The position numbers were made by a program, and so were the translations under genes. From NCBI GenBank assembly GCA_002376845.1, contig DFOS01000026.1, forward strand, positions 124,001 through 188,000: DNA of 64,000 nucleotides, written 5' to 3'. This document shows positions 43,452 through 52,943 of this stretch, piece by piece; position 1 is the first letter of the stretch; every line of letters begins with the position of its first letter. The notes under the pieces were generated by a model. That model saw only the letters and a list, made by a program, of their open reading frames with translations. It did not search any database and was not told the DNA's origin. Source of the DNA: Bdellovibrionaceae bacterium UBA3535. GTDB lineage: Bacteria > Bdellovibrionota > Bdellovibrionia > Bdellovibrionales > UBA840.

Positions 43452-44653
43452 TGTCAGGGCTTAGCGGCATTCCAAGCATCGAAGACTTTGCTTTAAAGGA
43501 CAAACGAGTTTTTATTCGAGTGGATTTTAATGTTCCCATAGAAGATGGCAAAATTATAGACGACTTTCGCATTCGCGCGGCACTGCCAACCATTCGTTAT
43601 GCCTTGGACAAAGAGGCCAAAGTGATTTTGGCCTCTCATATGGGCCGCCCCAAAACGGAAGCAGACAAAAAGCGCCTAAGTTTATCGCCCGTTGCCGAAC
43701 GCTTGCAGGAACTTTTGGATTGTGATGTGGTTTTTGTGCATGAACCCGATTCTCAAGCCGCAAAGGGTCTTTTGCCAGGACTAAAAAAAGGCCAAGTTCT
43801 AGTGCTTGAAAATCTGCGTTTTTCCGAGCTAGAAGAAAAAAACTCCCATGATATGGCCTCCAACCTTGCCAGCTACACGGATATCTACATTAACGACGCT
43901 TTTGGCGCTTCCCACCGCGCACACGCCTCGATCGTAGGTCTGCCTAGTATATTAAAAGAAAAGGGCATCGGTTTTTTAATGAAAAAAGAAATCGAAATGC
44001 TCGATCAGGTTTTGTACGAAACGGAAAACCCTTTTTTGGCCACATTGGGTGGCTCCAAGGTTAGCGACAAGATTGGCTTAATAGAAAATCTACTCGATAA
44101 AATTGACACCTTTCTCATTGGCGGCGCCATGGCCTACACGTTTTTAGCCGCAAAGGGTTTTCAAATTGGAAGTTCGAAAATAGAAAATGGCAAAATCAAT
44201 TTGGCCAAAGAACTAATGAACAGAATTGAATCGCGGGGCAAGAAAATTTTATTGCCCGAGGACCATATTATTGCAAAAGAATTTTCTAACGAAGCAGATG
44301 CCACGGAGACAACCAACGAGGCCATCCCCGAGGGTTGGATGGCGCTAGATATCGGCCCAAAAACTCGCCAGAGCTACGCCGCGGAAATTGCAAAGGCGAA
44401 AACCCTTTTTTGGAATGGCCCCATGGGTGTTTATGAAATGCCAAAATTTGCAGAAGGTACAAAGGCCATCGCCAAGGCCTTTGCTGAATCCGACGGAAAA
44501 ACCATCATCGGCGGTGGAGATTCTGCCGCCGCAGTAAAGGATGCTGGCCTGGAAGATAAAATGACTCACATCTCTACCGGAGGCGGGGCAAGCCTTGAGT
44601 ACTTAGAGGGCTCCAAACTTCCAGGCTTAGAAGTCTTGCGAAGAGGTACATAA
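43451..44653 (+). CDS. pgk: Phosphoglycerate kinase
   Basis: 400-residue two-domain kinase producing ATP from 1,3-bisphosphoglycerate. Substrate-binding arginines occur in RVDFNVP, DFRIRAALPT and SHMGRPK; the nucleotide domain has LGGSKVSDKIGL, FWNGPMGVYE and IGGGDSAAAV. It starts with GTG at 43451, overlapping the gap stop by one base (TAGTG), and abuts tpiA without a gap. Confidence 0.97.
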   Translation: MSGLSGIPSIEDFALKDKRVFIRVDFNVPIEDGKIIDDFRIRAALPTIRYALDKEAKVILASHMGRPKTEADKKRLSLSPVAERLQELLDCDVVFVHEPDSQAAKGLLPGLKKGQVLVLENLRFSELEEKNSHDMASNLASYTDIYINDAFGASHRAHASIVGLPSILKEKGIGFLMKKEIEMLDQVLYETENPFLATLGGSKVSDKIGLIENLLDKIDTFLIGGAMAYTFLAAKGFQIGSSKIENGKINLAKELMNRIESRGKKILLPEDHIIAKEFSNEADATETTNEAIPEGWMALDIGPKTRQSYAAEIAKAKTLFWNGPMGVYEMPKFAEGTKAIAKAFAESDGKTIIGGGDSAAAVKDAGLEDKMTHISTGGGASLEYLEGSKLPGLEVLRRGT

Positions 44654-45397
44654 ATGATTTGGGCAGCAAATTGGAAAATGAATCTCTCGCCTGCAGAAAG
44701 TTTGGATTTATTGCAAAGCATATGCGAAAGCGTTCCCGAATCCTTGCTATCTGACTTCATTGTATTTCCACAAAATTATTCGCTCGGCTTATTAGCAAAA
44801 ATTGTACAGCATTCCAATATGTCCTTTGGCGCACAAAATGTTTATCCGGCAAAAGATGGAGCCTATACTGGGGAAAATTCGGTGGAAGCACTTAAGGCAA
44901 TGGGAGCCGATTGGGCACTTGTCGCCCACTCAGAAAGACGCAAATATTTTGCAGAAACCAATGCAAGCGCTGCAGAAAAAATTGCGTTCTTACAAGCCGA
45001 AGACATTAAGCCCATGTATTGCATCGGGGAAAGTGTAGAAGACAGAGAGGCCGGCACGACAGAAGAAGTTTTACTCGATCAATTAAAAGTAGGCCTGCAA
45101 AAACTAGATCTACAAAAAGACTTTGCCATTGCCTATGAGCCCGTTTGGGCCATCGGTACCGGGCAGGTGGCAAGCCCTGAGCAGGTAGCAGAAGCCCACG
45201 ATTTTATTCGGCGCTTTTTGGCTGAGGACATTGCCAAAGAGGTTGCGGCACGCACCCCCATTCTGTATGGCGGCAGCGTAAAGCCAAGCAACTGCGAAGC
45301 GCTGGCAGCTGTGCCCCACGTGGATGGCTTTTTAATTGGCGGTGCTTCACTAGATACAGAACAGCTATGCCAAATAATTGAGCAAACAAAGAATTAA
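44654..45397 (+). CDS. tpiA: Triose-phosphate isomerase
   Basis: 247-residue TIM barrel. ANWKMNLSPAES supplies Asn and Lys, the electrophilic His is in VAHSERRKYF, the catalytic Glu in AYEPVWAIGTG, and the phosphate loop in ILYGGSVKPSN. The ATG follows the pgk stop directly. Together gap, pgk and tpiA cover the triose steps of glycolysis and gluconeogenesis. Confidence 0.97.
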   Translation: MIWAANWKMNLSPAESLDLLQSICESVPESLLSDFIVFPQNYSLGLLAKIVQHSNMSFGAQNVYPAKDGAYTGENSVEALKAMGADWALVAHSERRKYFAETNASAAEKIAFLQAEDIKPMYCIGESVEDREAGTTEEVLLDQLKVGLQKLDLQKDFAIAYEPVWAIGTGQVASPEQVAEAHDFIRRFLAEDIAKEVAARTPILYGGSVKPSNCEALAAVPHVDGFLIGGASLDTEQLCQIIEQTKN

Positions 45398-45446
45398 TCA
45401 TTGCCTTGCCCACTCAGTCTGGTAGAAGTTTTGCTTCGGAGTTAAT

Positions 45447-45815
45447 ATGGAATCAGTCATAAGCGTCATACATGTAATCATCGCCGTAGTTTTGGTGTTT
45501 TTAGTTCTTATTCAAGATTCTAAGGGCGGCGGCTTGGGTATGATGAGTGGCGGCGGATCAGGCTCCATTCTTGGTACTACAGGTGCTGACAATCTTGTGG
45601 TTAAGATGACTCGATGGGTGGCCCTAGCTTTTGCCTTTACCAGCGTGATTCTTACCATATGGAATGCCGAGCAAGGACAATCGGTTCTAGAAAGCGCTCC
45701 AGTTGTGAACACTCCTCCTGCAGCTAGTGATTCCGCTACTGCTGGTGCTGCGGCGATAGAAACAGAAGCCGCACCTGCCGAAGAAAATACAGAAGAAAGT
45801 CCTGGCAACAACTAG
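45447..45815 (+). CDS. secG: Protein translocase subunit SecG
   Basis: 122-residue SecYEG accessory subunit. Two membrane helices (VIHVIIAVVLVFLVLI and VALAFAFTSVILTIW) flank the conserved cytoplasmic loop QDSKGGGLGMMSGGG and SILGTTGADN. The C-terminus is an Ala/Glu-rich tail, as in many proteobacteria. tpiA-secG adjacency is common. GGAG precedes the ATG. Confidence 0.95.
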   Translation: MESVISVIHVIIAVVLVFLVLIQDSKGGGLGMMSGGGSGSILGTTGADNLVVKMTRWVALAFAFTSVILTIWNAEQGQSVLESAPVVNTPPAASDSATAGAAAIETEAAPAEENTEESPGNN

Positions 45816-45837
45816 GATTAGTTCCTAGAATGTTCTC

Positions 45838-46731
45838 ATGCTAAAGCGTCTTGCATTTACCAGCATCATATTGCTGCTACTATTAATTGGCTCTTTTTTT
45901 CTACTGAAAAGGGATCTGGTTCTAGATTATTGGGCGCGCTATTTTGGCGAAGAGGACCCAAGAGAAGTCATAGCCCGAGTGGATACGACCTATGGTCAAC
46001 CCAAATACCGATTGCCGCGCAAACTGGTCTACAAAAACCTCCGTGAAGGGGATGCCCTACGCTACTTTGATACCATTAGTACAGATGAAAAATCCACCGC
46101 TACCATAGCCTTTAATTCGGGACTTGTGTTGGAGCTAAAACCCAATTCCATATTGGTTCTCGAGAAACCCAAAGATGGTAGCAGCGGTGAAGTTGTGATC
46201 TCGTTCCTACAAGGTAATTTCGAAATCTTGCAGCAAGGGGATACAGATAAAGTGATTCTAACCAAAGATAACGAAGCGGTGGATCCTAGCGGCACAAAAA
46301 TTGAGCCTACCGTTATACCAGAGGTGGAGGAGCTGCCCACACCTACGCCGACGCCTACCCCCACCCCTGTGCCTACCCCACTTCCGACACTGGAAGAAAT
46401 TGACATTCAGCCAACGCCTACCCCCGTGGTGCGCAAGCGACCAAAGGAAAGTCTACCCGATGATTACATTGCCAGTATGGTAAAAAAGCAAAAGCCGTTT
46501 TTTAATCGCTGCTACGCTCAACATTTGCGTCTGAACCCCAATGCTGCCGGCCGCATGAATCTTAGTTTTACCATTCAACCCAATGGCGAAGTATCCAATG
46601 CGCGGATTCTGAAATCCACCATAAGCGGGGCGAAACTAGAAAAATGTACTTTGAATATTATTAAGCGTATAAAGTTTAGAGAATTTGATGGAGAGGCTCT
46701 GGTAGTGAACTACCCGATCAATTACGAATAA
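45838..46731 (+). CDS. Membrane-anchored FecR-like protein with TonB/AgmX-type C-terminus
   Basis: 297 residues: an N-terminal membrane helix (LAFTSIILLLLLIGSFFLL), a FecR-like beta domain (about 55-140, LREGDALRYFDTISTDEKS and AFNSGLVLELKPNSIL), a Thr/Pro repeat linker (TPTPTPTPTP) and a C-terminal domain with two cysteines (FFNRCYAQHLRLNP, LEKCTLNIIKRIKF) typical of AgmX/PglI, a TonB-C-like fold of deltaproteobacteria. It probably spans the periplasm to touch the outer membrane or wall. Follows secG by 22 bases; overlaps the next gene by one base. Confidence 0.78.
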   Translation: MLKRLAFTSIILLLLLIGSFFLLKRDLVLDYWARYFGEEDPREVIARVDTTYGQPKYRLPRKLVYKNLREGDALRYFDTISTDEKSTATIAFNSGLVLELKPNSILVLEKPKDGSSGEVVISFLQGNFEILQQGDTDKVILTKDNEAVDPSGTKIEPTVIPEVEELPTPTPTPTPTPVPTPLPTLEEIDIQPTPTPVVRKRPKESLPDDYIASMVKKQKPFFNRCYAQHLRLNPNAAGRMNLSFTIQPNGEVSNARILKSTISGAKLEKCTLNIIKRIKFREFDGEALVVNYPINYE

Positions 46732-47171
46732 TGTTTATGATTGCCATTGCAGCCGGATTGGCTGTCACTTTACAAGCTGGATTGAATCGCTATCTAGCAA
46801 ACGACTGGGGATTGGGAAGCGCCATCACCTTAAATCTTGTTATCACGGGCATCATGGGCGTAGCCTATTACCTCTTGGTACACTATAATATTTTGCCTTT
46901 GCCTACATATATGCAAAATAAAGAAATGGCTTGGAAAGTATGGCACTGGTGGGTCTTGATACCTAGCTTTTGCGGCTTTGTGATCGTACTTGGTATGCCA
47001 TGGGCCATCATTCACCTGGGAGCTAGCCGCACCATCATCATTGCCATTGCCGCGCAGATCCTGTCCTCTCTACTTTGGGATTTGTTGGTAGAGAAAAATC
47101 CTGTTCGCTGGCCGCAATACCTCGGTGCGCTATTTACATTTGTCGGCGCCTCCATGATTCTAATCTTTTAA
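46731..47171 (+). CDS. DMT-superfamily membrane protein (YdcZ/DUF606-like)
   Basis: 146 residues, about five membrane helices in one half-repeat. AAGLAVTLQAGLNRYLANDW is the DUF606/YdcZ opening signature, and the end (RWPQYLGALFTFVGASMIL) repeats EamA-like character. Members probably form dimers; substrates are unassigned. The ATG overlaps the previous stop (TAATG). Confidence 0.85.
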   Translation: MFMIAIAAGLAVTLQAGLNRYLANDWGLGSAITLNLVITGIMGVAYYLLVHYNILPLPTYMQNKEMAWKVWHWWVLIPSFCGFVIVLGMPWAIIHLGASRTIIIAIAAQILSSLLWDLLVEKNPVRWPQYLGALFTFVGASMILIF

Positions 47172-47180
47172 GGAGAATAT

Positions 47181-47927
47181 ATGCGTACCATGAACCCCGC
47201 TTTAAACGACAAGGCCTTTCGCTCCGCCGCTACGGGTACTGACAGAATGACCATTACTGGTGCCGTCAACAAGTCCTTCATTCTTGTTGCCTTGGTATTT
47301 GCCACAGCCATATGGACTTGGCAAAACACCTTTCCAAGCGGCTGGTCCGCAGGCAGCCAGCCAGTGATCCCTACTTGGTATTTTGGCGTTATCATTGGCA
47401 CTCTTATTTTGGCCATGGTCATTATTTTTAAAAAAACATGGGCTCCCTTCCTAGCTCCCGTCTATGCATTGGCCGAGGGCATGTTACTCGGCACCATTTC
47501 CGCTCTATTTGAGTACCGCTATCCCGGAATTGTGATTCAAGCCGTATTGGGGACGGCCACCGTACTAATTTCTTTACTGGCGGCGTATCGCAGTGGCCTA
47601 ATTGAAGTTACAGAAAATTTTAAACTCGGTGTGGCCGCCGCAACGGGTGGTATTTTTTTGATTTATCTTCTTACCTTTATTCTCGGTTTTTTTGGCATGA
47701 ACGTTCCCTACATTCATGAAGCCGGTTTGATCGGCATTGGTTTTTCTGTTTTCGTTTGTATCGTGGCCGCTTTAAACCTGGTCTTGGACTTTGACTTTAT
47801 TGAGCAAGGCGCGGCTAAGGGCGCACCCAAATATATGGAATGGTATGCAGCCTTTGGCTTGCTGGTAACATTGATCTGGCTATACCTGGAAATTTTAAGA
47901 TTATTGGCAAAAACACGAAGCCGCTAA
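47181..47927 (+). CDS. Bax inhibitor-1/YccA-family membrane protein
   Basis: 248 residues with seven likely membrane helices. It opens MRTMNPALNDKAF, typical of the bacterial subgroup; PVYALAEGMLLGTISALFE and NLVLDFDFIEQGA carry the conserved acidic residues involved in pH-gated Ca2+ leak in BsYetJ. In E. coli the relative YccA modulates FtsH. AAGGAG is five bases before the ATG. Confidence 0.9.
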   Translation: MRTMNPALNDKAFRSAATGTDRMTITGAVNKSFILVALVFATAIWTWQNTFPSGWSAGSQPVIPTWYFGVIIGTLILAMVIIFKKTWAPFLAPVYALAEGMLLGTISALFEYRYPGIVIQAVLGTATVLISLLAAYRSGLIEVTENFKLGVAAATGGIFLIYLLTFILGFFGMNVPYIHEAGLIGIGFSVFVCIVAALNLVLDFDFIEQGAAKGAPKYMEWYAAFGLLVTLIWLYLEILRLLAKTRSR

Positions 47928-47999
47928 CCAAATTTAAACAACAGGCTAATACAAATTTAGTGTCGGCATAGAATCCTAAACCAAAGCAAGGAGGCTTTG

Positions 48000-48998
48000 A
48001 TGACTGGATTCTTCTGGGCTTTTTTCGCCCTTTTACAAATATTTGCGTCTCATCAATTTGACCGAAAACTCGACAACTTTGTCTTTGGGTCTTGTAATAA
48101 ACATCAGCGAGATACCAATACCTGGGAGAGCATCCTAAATACGAACAGCGATCTGGTTTTAATACTGGGAGATCTTATGTATTCCAACACCTACGATGCC
48201 AACGAATATCAGCAGCACCTGAATCTTCTATACCAGCAGCGTGGTTTTTCTGATCTGCTCCGAAACGTGGACATGATCACCATCTGGGATGACCATGAAT
48301 ACGGCAAAGATAATGATGGCATAGAAAACCCTTTCAAATATCAAGCACAACAACTTTATCTAGATTTCTTTCAAATCCCGGATCACTCTCCCCGTCGCTA
48401 CCGGCAAGGAATTTACGATTCTTATACCTATGGCTCTGGAGAGCAGATGGTTAAGATCTTACTTCTAGACACTCGCTTTAACAAGGAGGTCAATTCCAGT
48501 GACGGAGATATTTTGGGTGAGGAGCAATGGCTTTGGCTTGAAAATGAGCTAGCACAATCCGAAGCGAAAATTCATTTCATCACCTCTACCATTTCCGTCT
48601 TAACAAAGGCGGCTCCAGGAATTGAATCTTGGTATGATCTGCCAAAAGCAAAACGACGCTTGTTTGCCTTGCTAGATAAATACGATGTACCGGGTGTGAT
48701 ATTTTTAAGTGGCGACCTACATATTGGAGCCATATTGAGTGACCGCATTCAAGACAAACAATACTTCGAACTCATGTCCAGCGGACTTAACAATCAGGTC
48801 CCTAAAAATTTACGATTTCCCCTGCGCCTGCTTTTGCCCGATGTTTATATGCAGTTTGAGAAAAACTTTGGCCAAGTTCGTATTCATTGGGAAAAAAGCC
48901 CTTTAGAATTGAGCTATTTGATCAACAAAGACACGGGCAAGCGCATTCATAGACAAGACTTTGTCTTGTTAAACAAGACTTGGCAGATGAAACACTAG
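48000..48998 (+). CDS. PhoD-like phosphatase/phosphodiesterase
   Basis: 332 residues with an N-terminal signal peptide (MTGFFWAFFALLQIFASHQF). Metallophosphoesterase residues are visible in FGSCNKHQRD, LILGDLMYSNTYD, IWDDHEYGKDND and FLSGDLHIGAI. This places it with the alkaline phosphatase D superfamily, which uses Fe and Ca and cleaves phosphomono- or diesters such as teichoic acid or nucleotides. AAGGAGG is five bases before the ATG at 48000; a TTG precedes it directly. The real substrate is unknown. Confidence 0.88.
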   Translation: MTGFFWAFFALLQIFASHQFDRKLDNFVFGSCNKHQRDTNTWESILNTNSDLVLILGDLMYSNTYDANEYQQHLNLLYQQRGFSDLLRNVDMITIWDDHEYGKDNDGIENPFKYQAQQLYLDFFQIPDHSPRRYRQGIYDSYTYGSGEQMVKILLLDTRFNKEVNSSDGDILGEEQWLWLENELAQSEAKIHFITSTISVLTKAAPGIESWYDLPKAKRRLFALLDKYDVPGVIFLSGDLHIGAILSDRIQDKQYFELMSSGLNNQVPKNLRFPLRLLLPDVYMQFEKNFGQVRIHWEKSPLELSYLINKDTGKRIHRQDFVLLNKTWQMKH

Positions 48999-49105
48999 GC
49001 ATAGGCCTTCGACTCATATGGCCGCAAAAAATTGGGAATACGAGTTCCTACTAATAGCGGCTGTAACCCACTTATATTGGCCTGAAAAAATAGTCTTGAT
49101 CTAAT

Positions 49106-50557
49106 TTAGTGAAACAAGTACTGACACCGAAAAGGTTTTGCCGCCTCATCTGCAAGCAGCAAAACCACTAGCTCGCTGGCTCCTTGATTTATATTCGTCT
49201 TTACATTTTTCTTTAATTCTGCTGCTCGTGCCCAAGGACTTGAATATACCGTGGAACCATTCCCGTAAAAATAACCCAGTGGCCGTAAGTCAATCGCAAC
49301 TTCTGGGTTGTATTTATCTCCCGGAATCGTACTAGGTGATATAAGTTTTTGCGCAATATAGAAAAAATAATGATTACCATTATCTTGAAAGCTGTTTTTA
49401 TAAAAAAAGTTTTCAAGATTTTTACGGTTCACTTCTTCGCTGGCATCATTAAAAAAAAGAACCTGCTCACCTTGAACCCCATTGCTGGCCTTGAAAACGT
49501 AATCGCTCGGCTTCAATTTAATTTTTTCAGGTATTTCTGTGACAAGATCGTAGCTTTCAATATCTATTGCTACCTTCCCTTTTTTCTTCATATCATATAC
49601 CATATGGGTAAACGCTTTATTATCGATAACTTCGATCCCCGGAGCAACCATTAATTCTATATTCGTTTCTTGCAGAATATGATAATAAAAATCATAATTT
49701 AATTCTTTATTAAAAGTAGGATCTGAGAAGTTTAATATGGCTTTAGTGCCTTCATTAGCTATAATATCACGAATTAAGTCGGTATTTCTACTAGGCTTTA
49801 TAACACGGATCCCTAATTGTTTAAGCTCCTCATATATGCGCAAATCTTCTTTATCATCGATATCTGTTTTTTCAGTGTCATATTGCCAAATTGCCACCGT
49901 TTTTTCTATATCTTTAGGATCATCCAAACTGAGACCTATAGATTCCAAAAAAAATGCAACGCTCGCTTCTATAAAATCAGGCCTAATAAAGTAAGATGGC
50001 CAATCACTTGCTGAAGTCATAGAATCAAAGATGGCTTTAACATCCCCCCGTCCACCAACATTTCCAATATTATCTTCAAGTACCGCCCATCTGCCATCAT
50101 GCATTCGATATAAATCTGGACCAAAAAATGCTCTGAGTTTTTCCTTAGGCTGTCCCCGCCACAAAGCACGCAACTTTTCTAAAGACCAACCCTCTAAGTT
50201 AAATAAGATATTAATGTAATCTTCCGAATAGGAATGATTTAAAAAGACATAAGTATAAAAGATACTCACTAAATCTACCATGCGGACATTTATATCTGAT
50301 ATTATATCAATATACTCTTTTTCTTCCATGACTAAAGGTATTGGATGAATTTTCAGTTTATCCCTAAGTGGAGAATCCTTCATTTTATGACTAAGCTTTT
50401 GATTGTTAAAATTTGCCGGAAAGCCAATTTGATCTAATATAAAATAAGGCAAGCGCTTCTTACCATTATCATCAAAGACTTCGTTGTAACTTGGGTTTGC
50501 AAATAGGCAAGCAACGAACAAATATAAAAATGTATGGAGCATGTCCCAAATTAACAT
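49106..50557 (-). CDS. Exported circularly permuted ATP-grasp-like protein
   Basis: 483 residues. After a hydrophobic N-terminus (MLHTFLYLFVACLFANPS if started at the second ATG, 50542) come motifs of the circularly permuted ATP-grasp type 2 family: HDGRWAVLEDNIGNVGGRGD (about 153-172), VIDNKAFTHMVYD, YVFKASNGVQGEQVLF, IAQKLISPSTIPG and VAIDLRPLGYFYGN. Relatives include glutathionylspermidine-synthase-like and other carboxylate-amine ligases. The apparent signal peptide is at odds with an ATP-using enzyme; either it is exported without catalysis or the helix is an anchor. The composition looks more AT-rich than that of neighbours. Confidence 0.7.
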   Translation of the reverse strand: MLIWDMLHTFLYLFVACLFANPSYNEVFDDNGKKRLPYFILDQIGFPANFNNQKLSHKMKDSPLRDKLKIHPIPLVMEEKEYIDIISDINVRMVDLVSIFYTYVFLNHSYSEDYINILFNLEGWSLEKLRALWRGQPKEKLRAFFGPDLYRMHDGRWAVLEDNIGNVGGRGDVKAIFDSMTSASDWPSYFIRPDFIEASVAFFLESIGLSLDDPKDIEKTVAIWQYDTEKTDIDDKEDLRIYEELKQLGIRVIKPSRNTDLIRDIIANEGTKAILNFSDPTFNKELNYDFYYHILQETNIELMVAPGIEVIDNKAFTHMVYDMKKKGKVAIDIESYDLVTEIPEKIKLKPSDYVFKASNGVQGEQVLFFNDASEEVNRKNLENFFYKNSFQDNGNHYFFYIAQKLISPSTIPGDKYNPEVAIDLRPLGYFYGNGSTVYSSPWARAAELKKNVKTNINQGASELVVLLLADEAAKPFRCQYLFH

Positions 50558-50943
50558 CTGCTCGTTTTTTATACAGAAAAATAGTGGATCTCTGTAAAAA
50601 TTTACTTATCTACTGTCAAAAAATAGCTTTGGAGTCAGTATACCACGTACCACTCTGATCTATCGCGAAGGTTCTAGGTGTCCTCTATGGCCAAAATAGC
50701 CATCCCATAGAAAACCGTACTCATTCTAGTACAACAGGACTCGCTCCTTAACATTCAACAAATGTACTTCGTATATATAACCCGCATTGAGAACAAATCT
50801 AACATGACTGCCCACTGCCAGGATTCAGAGGCGTGGGATTTGTGCTAAATCTACGCACTTATACGTAGCAGGAAGGCGCATGCCGAACAAAAGCAGCTGC
50901 AGCCAAGAGAATTCTTCGCTATAATCAAACAAAAGGATACAAT
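50558..50943. other. 386-base intergenic region with inverted repeats
   Basis: No credible gene seen. CTATGG (50685-50690) pairs with CCATAG (50705-50710), with ATGGC/GCCAT nested inside, and GTACT (50717-50721) pairs with AGTAC (50728-50732). A perfect TATAAT stands at 50920-50925, 19 bases before the dsbD ATG, but no good -35 is present. The region must hold the divergent promoters. Confidence 0.45.
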
Positions 50944-52941
50944 ATGCTCTTATCCCTACTAGCTTCGCTACTATTTGCTACTTCATCGGCGACCGCCCCA
51001 CATGTTGAGGTTTCCTTCATTCATGAGACACAGGAGCTCGTTCGCGGGGAAGACAACTATCTCGCCTTTTATTTTGAAATTGATGAAGACTGGCATATTT
51101 ATTGGAAAAATCCTGGGGACTCGGGCAAAGAGCCGCGCATTACTTGGCTAGAAACCTCGGGACTGAACCCCTCCGAAATCATTTGGCCAGCCCCGCACAA
51201 AATGCCTATCGAAATTTTGATGAACTATGGCTACGATGGTCAGCAAGCTTTGCCGCTAAAGGTTTTTGTTCCTGAGAATTTTGCAAAGGACGAAGCCACA
51301 TTAACGGCCCAATTATCTTGGCTTATTTGCAAAGTAGAGTGCATTCCGGGAAAAGCAGAATTAAGCCTTACTCTTGCCGTAGCAAATAGTTCTAGCCCAA
51401 CTGAGGATCGATTCAAAATACGAACAGCTCTTCATGAAGTGCCTTTATATGAGCCAAATTTGGTGAGCGAGTTTACGATTGATGAATTTATCCATCTCAA
51501 TTTTGACTTTAGTCAAGCTTCGATCCCCAAGATCCAATCTGCTTATTTTTATGTGCTAGATGAGCTGGTTGTGCAACATGCTGCTGGCCAACGATTTGTT
51601 TTTAAAGATGGACTGCTTAGCATGAGTCTCAAAAAAGATATCAATATGGCTACAGACCTAGAAAGACTTAATGGGGTGCTCGAGCTTATACCTGAGAACA
51701 AAGATTTAGAGCGAATCACTTACAACATTGAAGCAAAGCGAAAAAAACAAGATATGGGCCTACTATTGTCCTTGGCCTTTGCTTTTCTTGGCGGAATCAT
51801 TTTAAACCTTATGCCTTGTGTTTTCCCCGTGCTATCATTAAAAATTTTGAGCTTTGTTCACCAAGCTAAGGAAGAGAAAAAAAGTGTTCGTATTCATGGT
51901 TGGTACTACACACTTGGCGTTCTTATCTCGTTTTGGGCTCTTACCTTAGCGCTTATCGTATTAAAGGCTAGTGGCGAAGCCGTGGGCTGGGGCTTTCAGT
52001 TGCAGTCTCCCTACTTTGTCACGGCCATGGCCTTTTTATTCTTTTTTATCGGACTCAATTTGCTTGGCTTCTTTGAAGTCGGGGAAAGCCTTAGTGCTGT
52101 AGGAGGGCGTACCAGCAAAAAAGAGGGTTACTTTTCTTCACTGCAAACTGGCGTCCTTGCTACTATCGTGGCTACGCCTTGCACGGCACCTTTTATGGGA
52201 GCCGCCATCGGTACGGCCTTTTCACAGCCAGCCTGGCAAACCTTTTCGATTTTTAGCGCTCTTGCCCTAGGAATGGCGTCTCCCTATATTTTACTCTCCC
52301 ATTTCCCGCAGTGGCTCAAGCTTTTACCAAAGCCTGGCTTGTGGATGAAAACCTTTAAAGAGTTTCTGGCCTTTCCCATGCTGGCAACGATGCTGTGGCT
52401 ACTCTGGGTTCTGCAACCTCAGACATCGAGTATTTTTATCTTTGTCGTACTCCTGGCCTTTTTAAGTATTTTGTTTTTGTTTTGGCTGCAGCGTTATTGG
52501 AAACGCGCCAAGGTCTTTTTCTTAATCGCCGGCGCGTTTATTATGGCCACAACCTTTTTACAGATTCCAGAGCGCGCTGTATCCACCGGTCAGATAAGCT
52601 CTAGCGCCTGGCAGCCCTATTCGAATGAAAAACTAGAAAACCTTTTGAGCAATCAACAAGCCGTCTTTATTGATTTTACCGCAAAGTGGTGCATTACCTG
52701 CCAAGTAAACAAGAAATTGGTTCTGAATACAGATGCGGTACAGAATTATTTTAGTTTAAATAATATCACCTTACTGCAAGCCGACTGGACCAACTCCAAT
52801 CCAGAGATCACCAAGAAGCTTGCAGAATTCGGCCGCAACTCCGTGCCTTTATACATATATTATCCCCCTGGCTCCCGCGATCCGAAGATCTTGCCTGAGA
52901 TCTTGAGCAAGGATATGATCTTCTCTCTAACGGAGGAATGA
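50944..52941 (+). CDS. dsbD: Thiol:disulfide interchange protein DsbD (ScsB-like)
   Basis: 665 residues. Signal peptide; an N-terminal periplasmic DsbD-alpha-like domain with C129 and C133 (LICKVECIPG); a central block of about eight membrane helices with the electron-relay cysteines in NLMPCVFPVLSLK and ATPCTAPFMGA; and a C-terminal thioredoxin domain with WCITC (DFTAKWCITCQVNKK). It carries electrons from cytoplasmic thioredoxin to periplasmic disulfides. AGGA precedes the ATG. The next gene, an exported thioredoxin-fold protein, is two bases away and a likely partner. Confidence 0.94.
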   Translation: MLLSLLASLLFATSSATAPHVEVSFIHETQELVRGEDNYLAFYFEIDEDWHIYWKNPGDSGKEPRITWLETSGLNPSEIIWPAPHKMPIEILMNYGYDGQQALPLKVFVPENFAKDEATLTAQLSWLICKVECIPGKAELSLTLAVANSSSPTEDRFKIRTALHEVPLYEPNLVSEFTIDEFIHLNFDFSQASIPKIQSAYFYVLDELVVQHAAGQRFVFKDGLLSMSLKKDINMATDLERLNGVLELIPENKDLERITYNIEAKRKKQDMGLLLSLAFAFLGGIILNLMPCVFPVLSLKILSFVHQAKEEKKSVRIHGWYYTLGVLISFWALTLALIVLKASGEAVGWGFQLQSPYFVTAMAFLFFFIGLNLLGFFEVGESLSAVGGRTSKKEGYFSSLQTGVLATIVATPCTAPFMGAAIGTAFSQPAWQTFSIFSALALGMASPYILLSHFPQWLKLLPKPGLWMKTFKEFLAFPMLATMLWLLWVLQPQTSSIFIFVVLLAFLSILFLFWLQRYWKRAKVFFLIAGAFIMATTFLQIPERAVSTGQISSSAWQPYSNEKLENLLSNQQAVFIDFTAKWCITCQVNKKLVLNTDAVQNYFSLNNITLLQADWTNSNPEITKKLAEFGRNSVPLYIYYPPGSRDPKILPEILSKDMIFSLTEE

Positions 52942-52943
52942 TT

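Noticed and set aside
46336..46424. CCTACGCC-like repeats as a tandem repeat or CRISPR
   Set aside because: They are short codon repeats encoding the Thr/Pro linker of the FecR/AgmX-like protein; no spacers.
48999..49105. GGCC...GGCC near 49005 as a terminator for the PhoD-like gene
   Set aside because: Only four base pairs with a long loop.
50640..50690. Faint similarity to 55750-55790 as a repeat pair
   Set aside because: Matches are scattered four- to five-base words with gaps, no better than chance.
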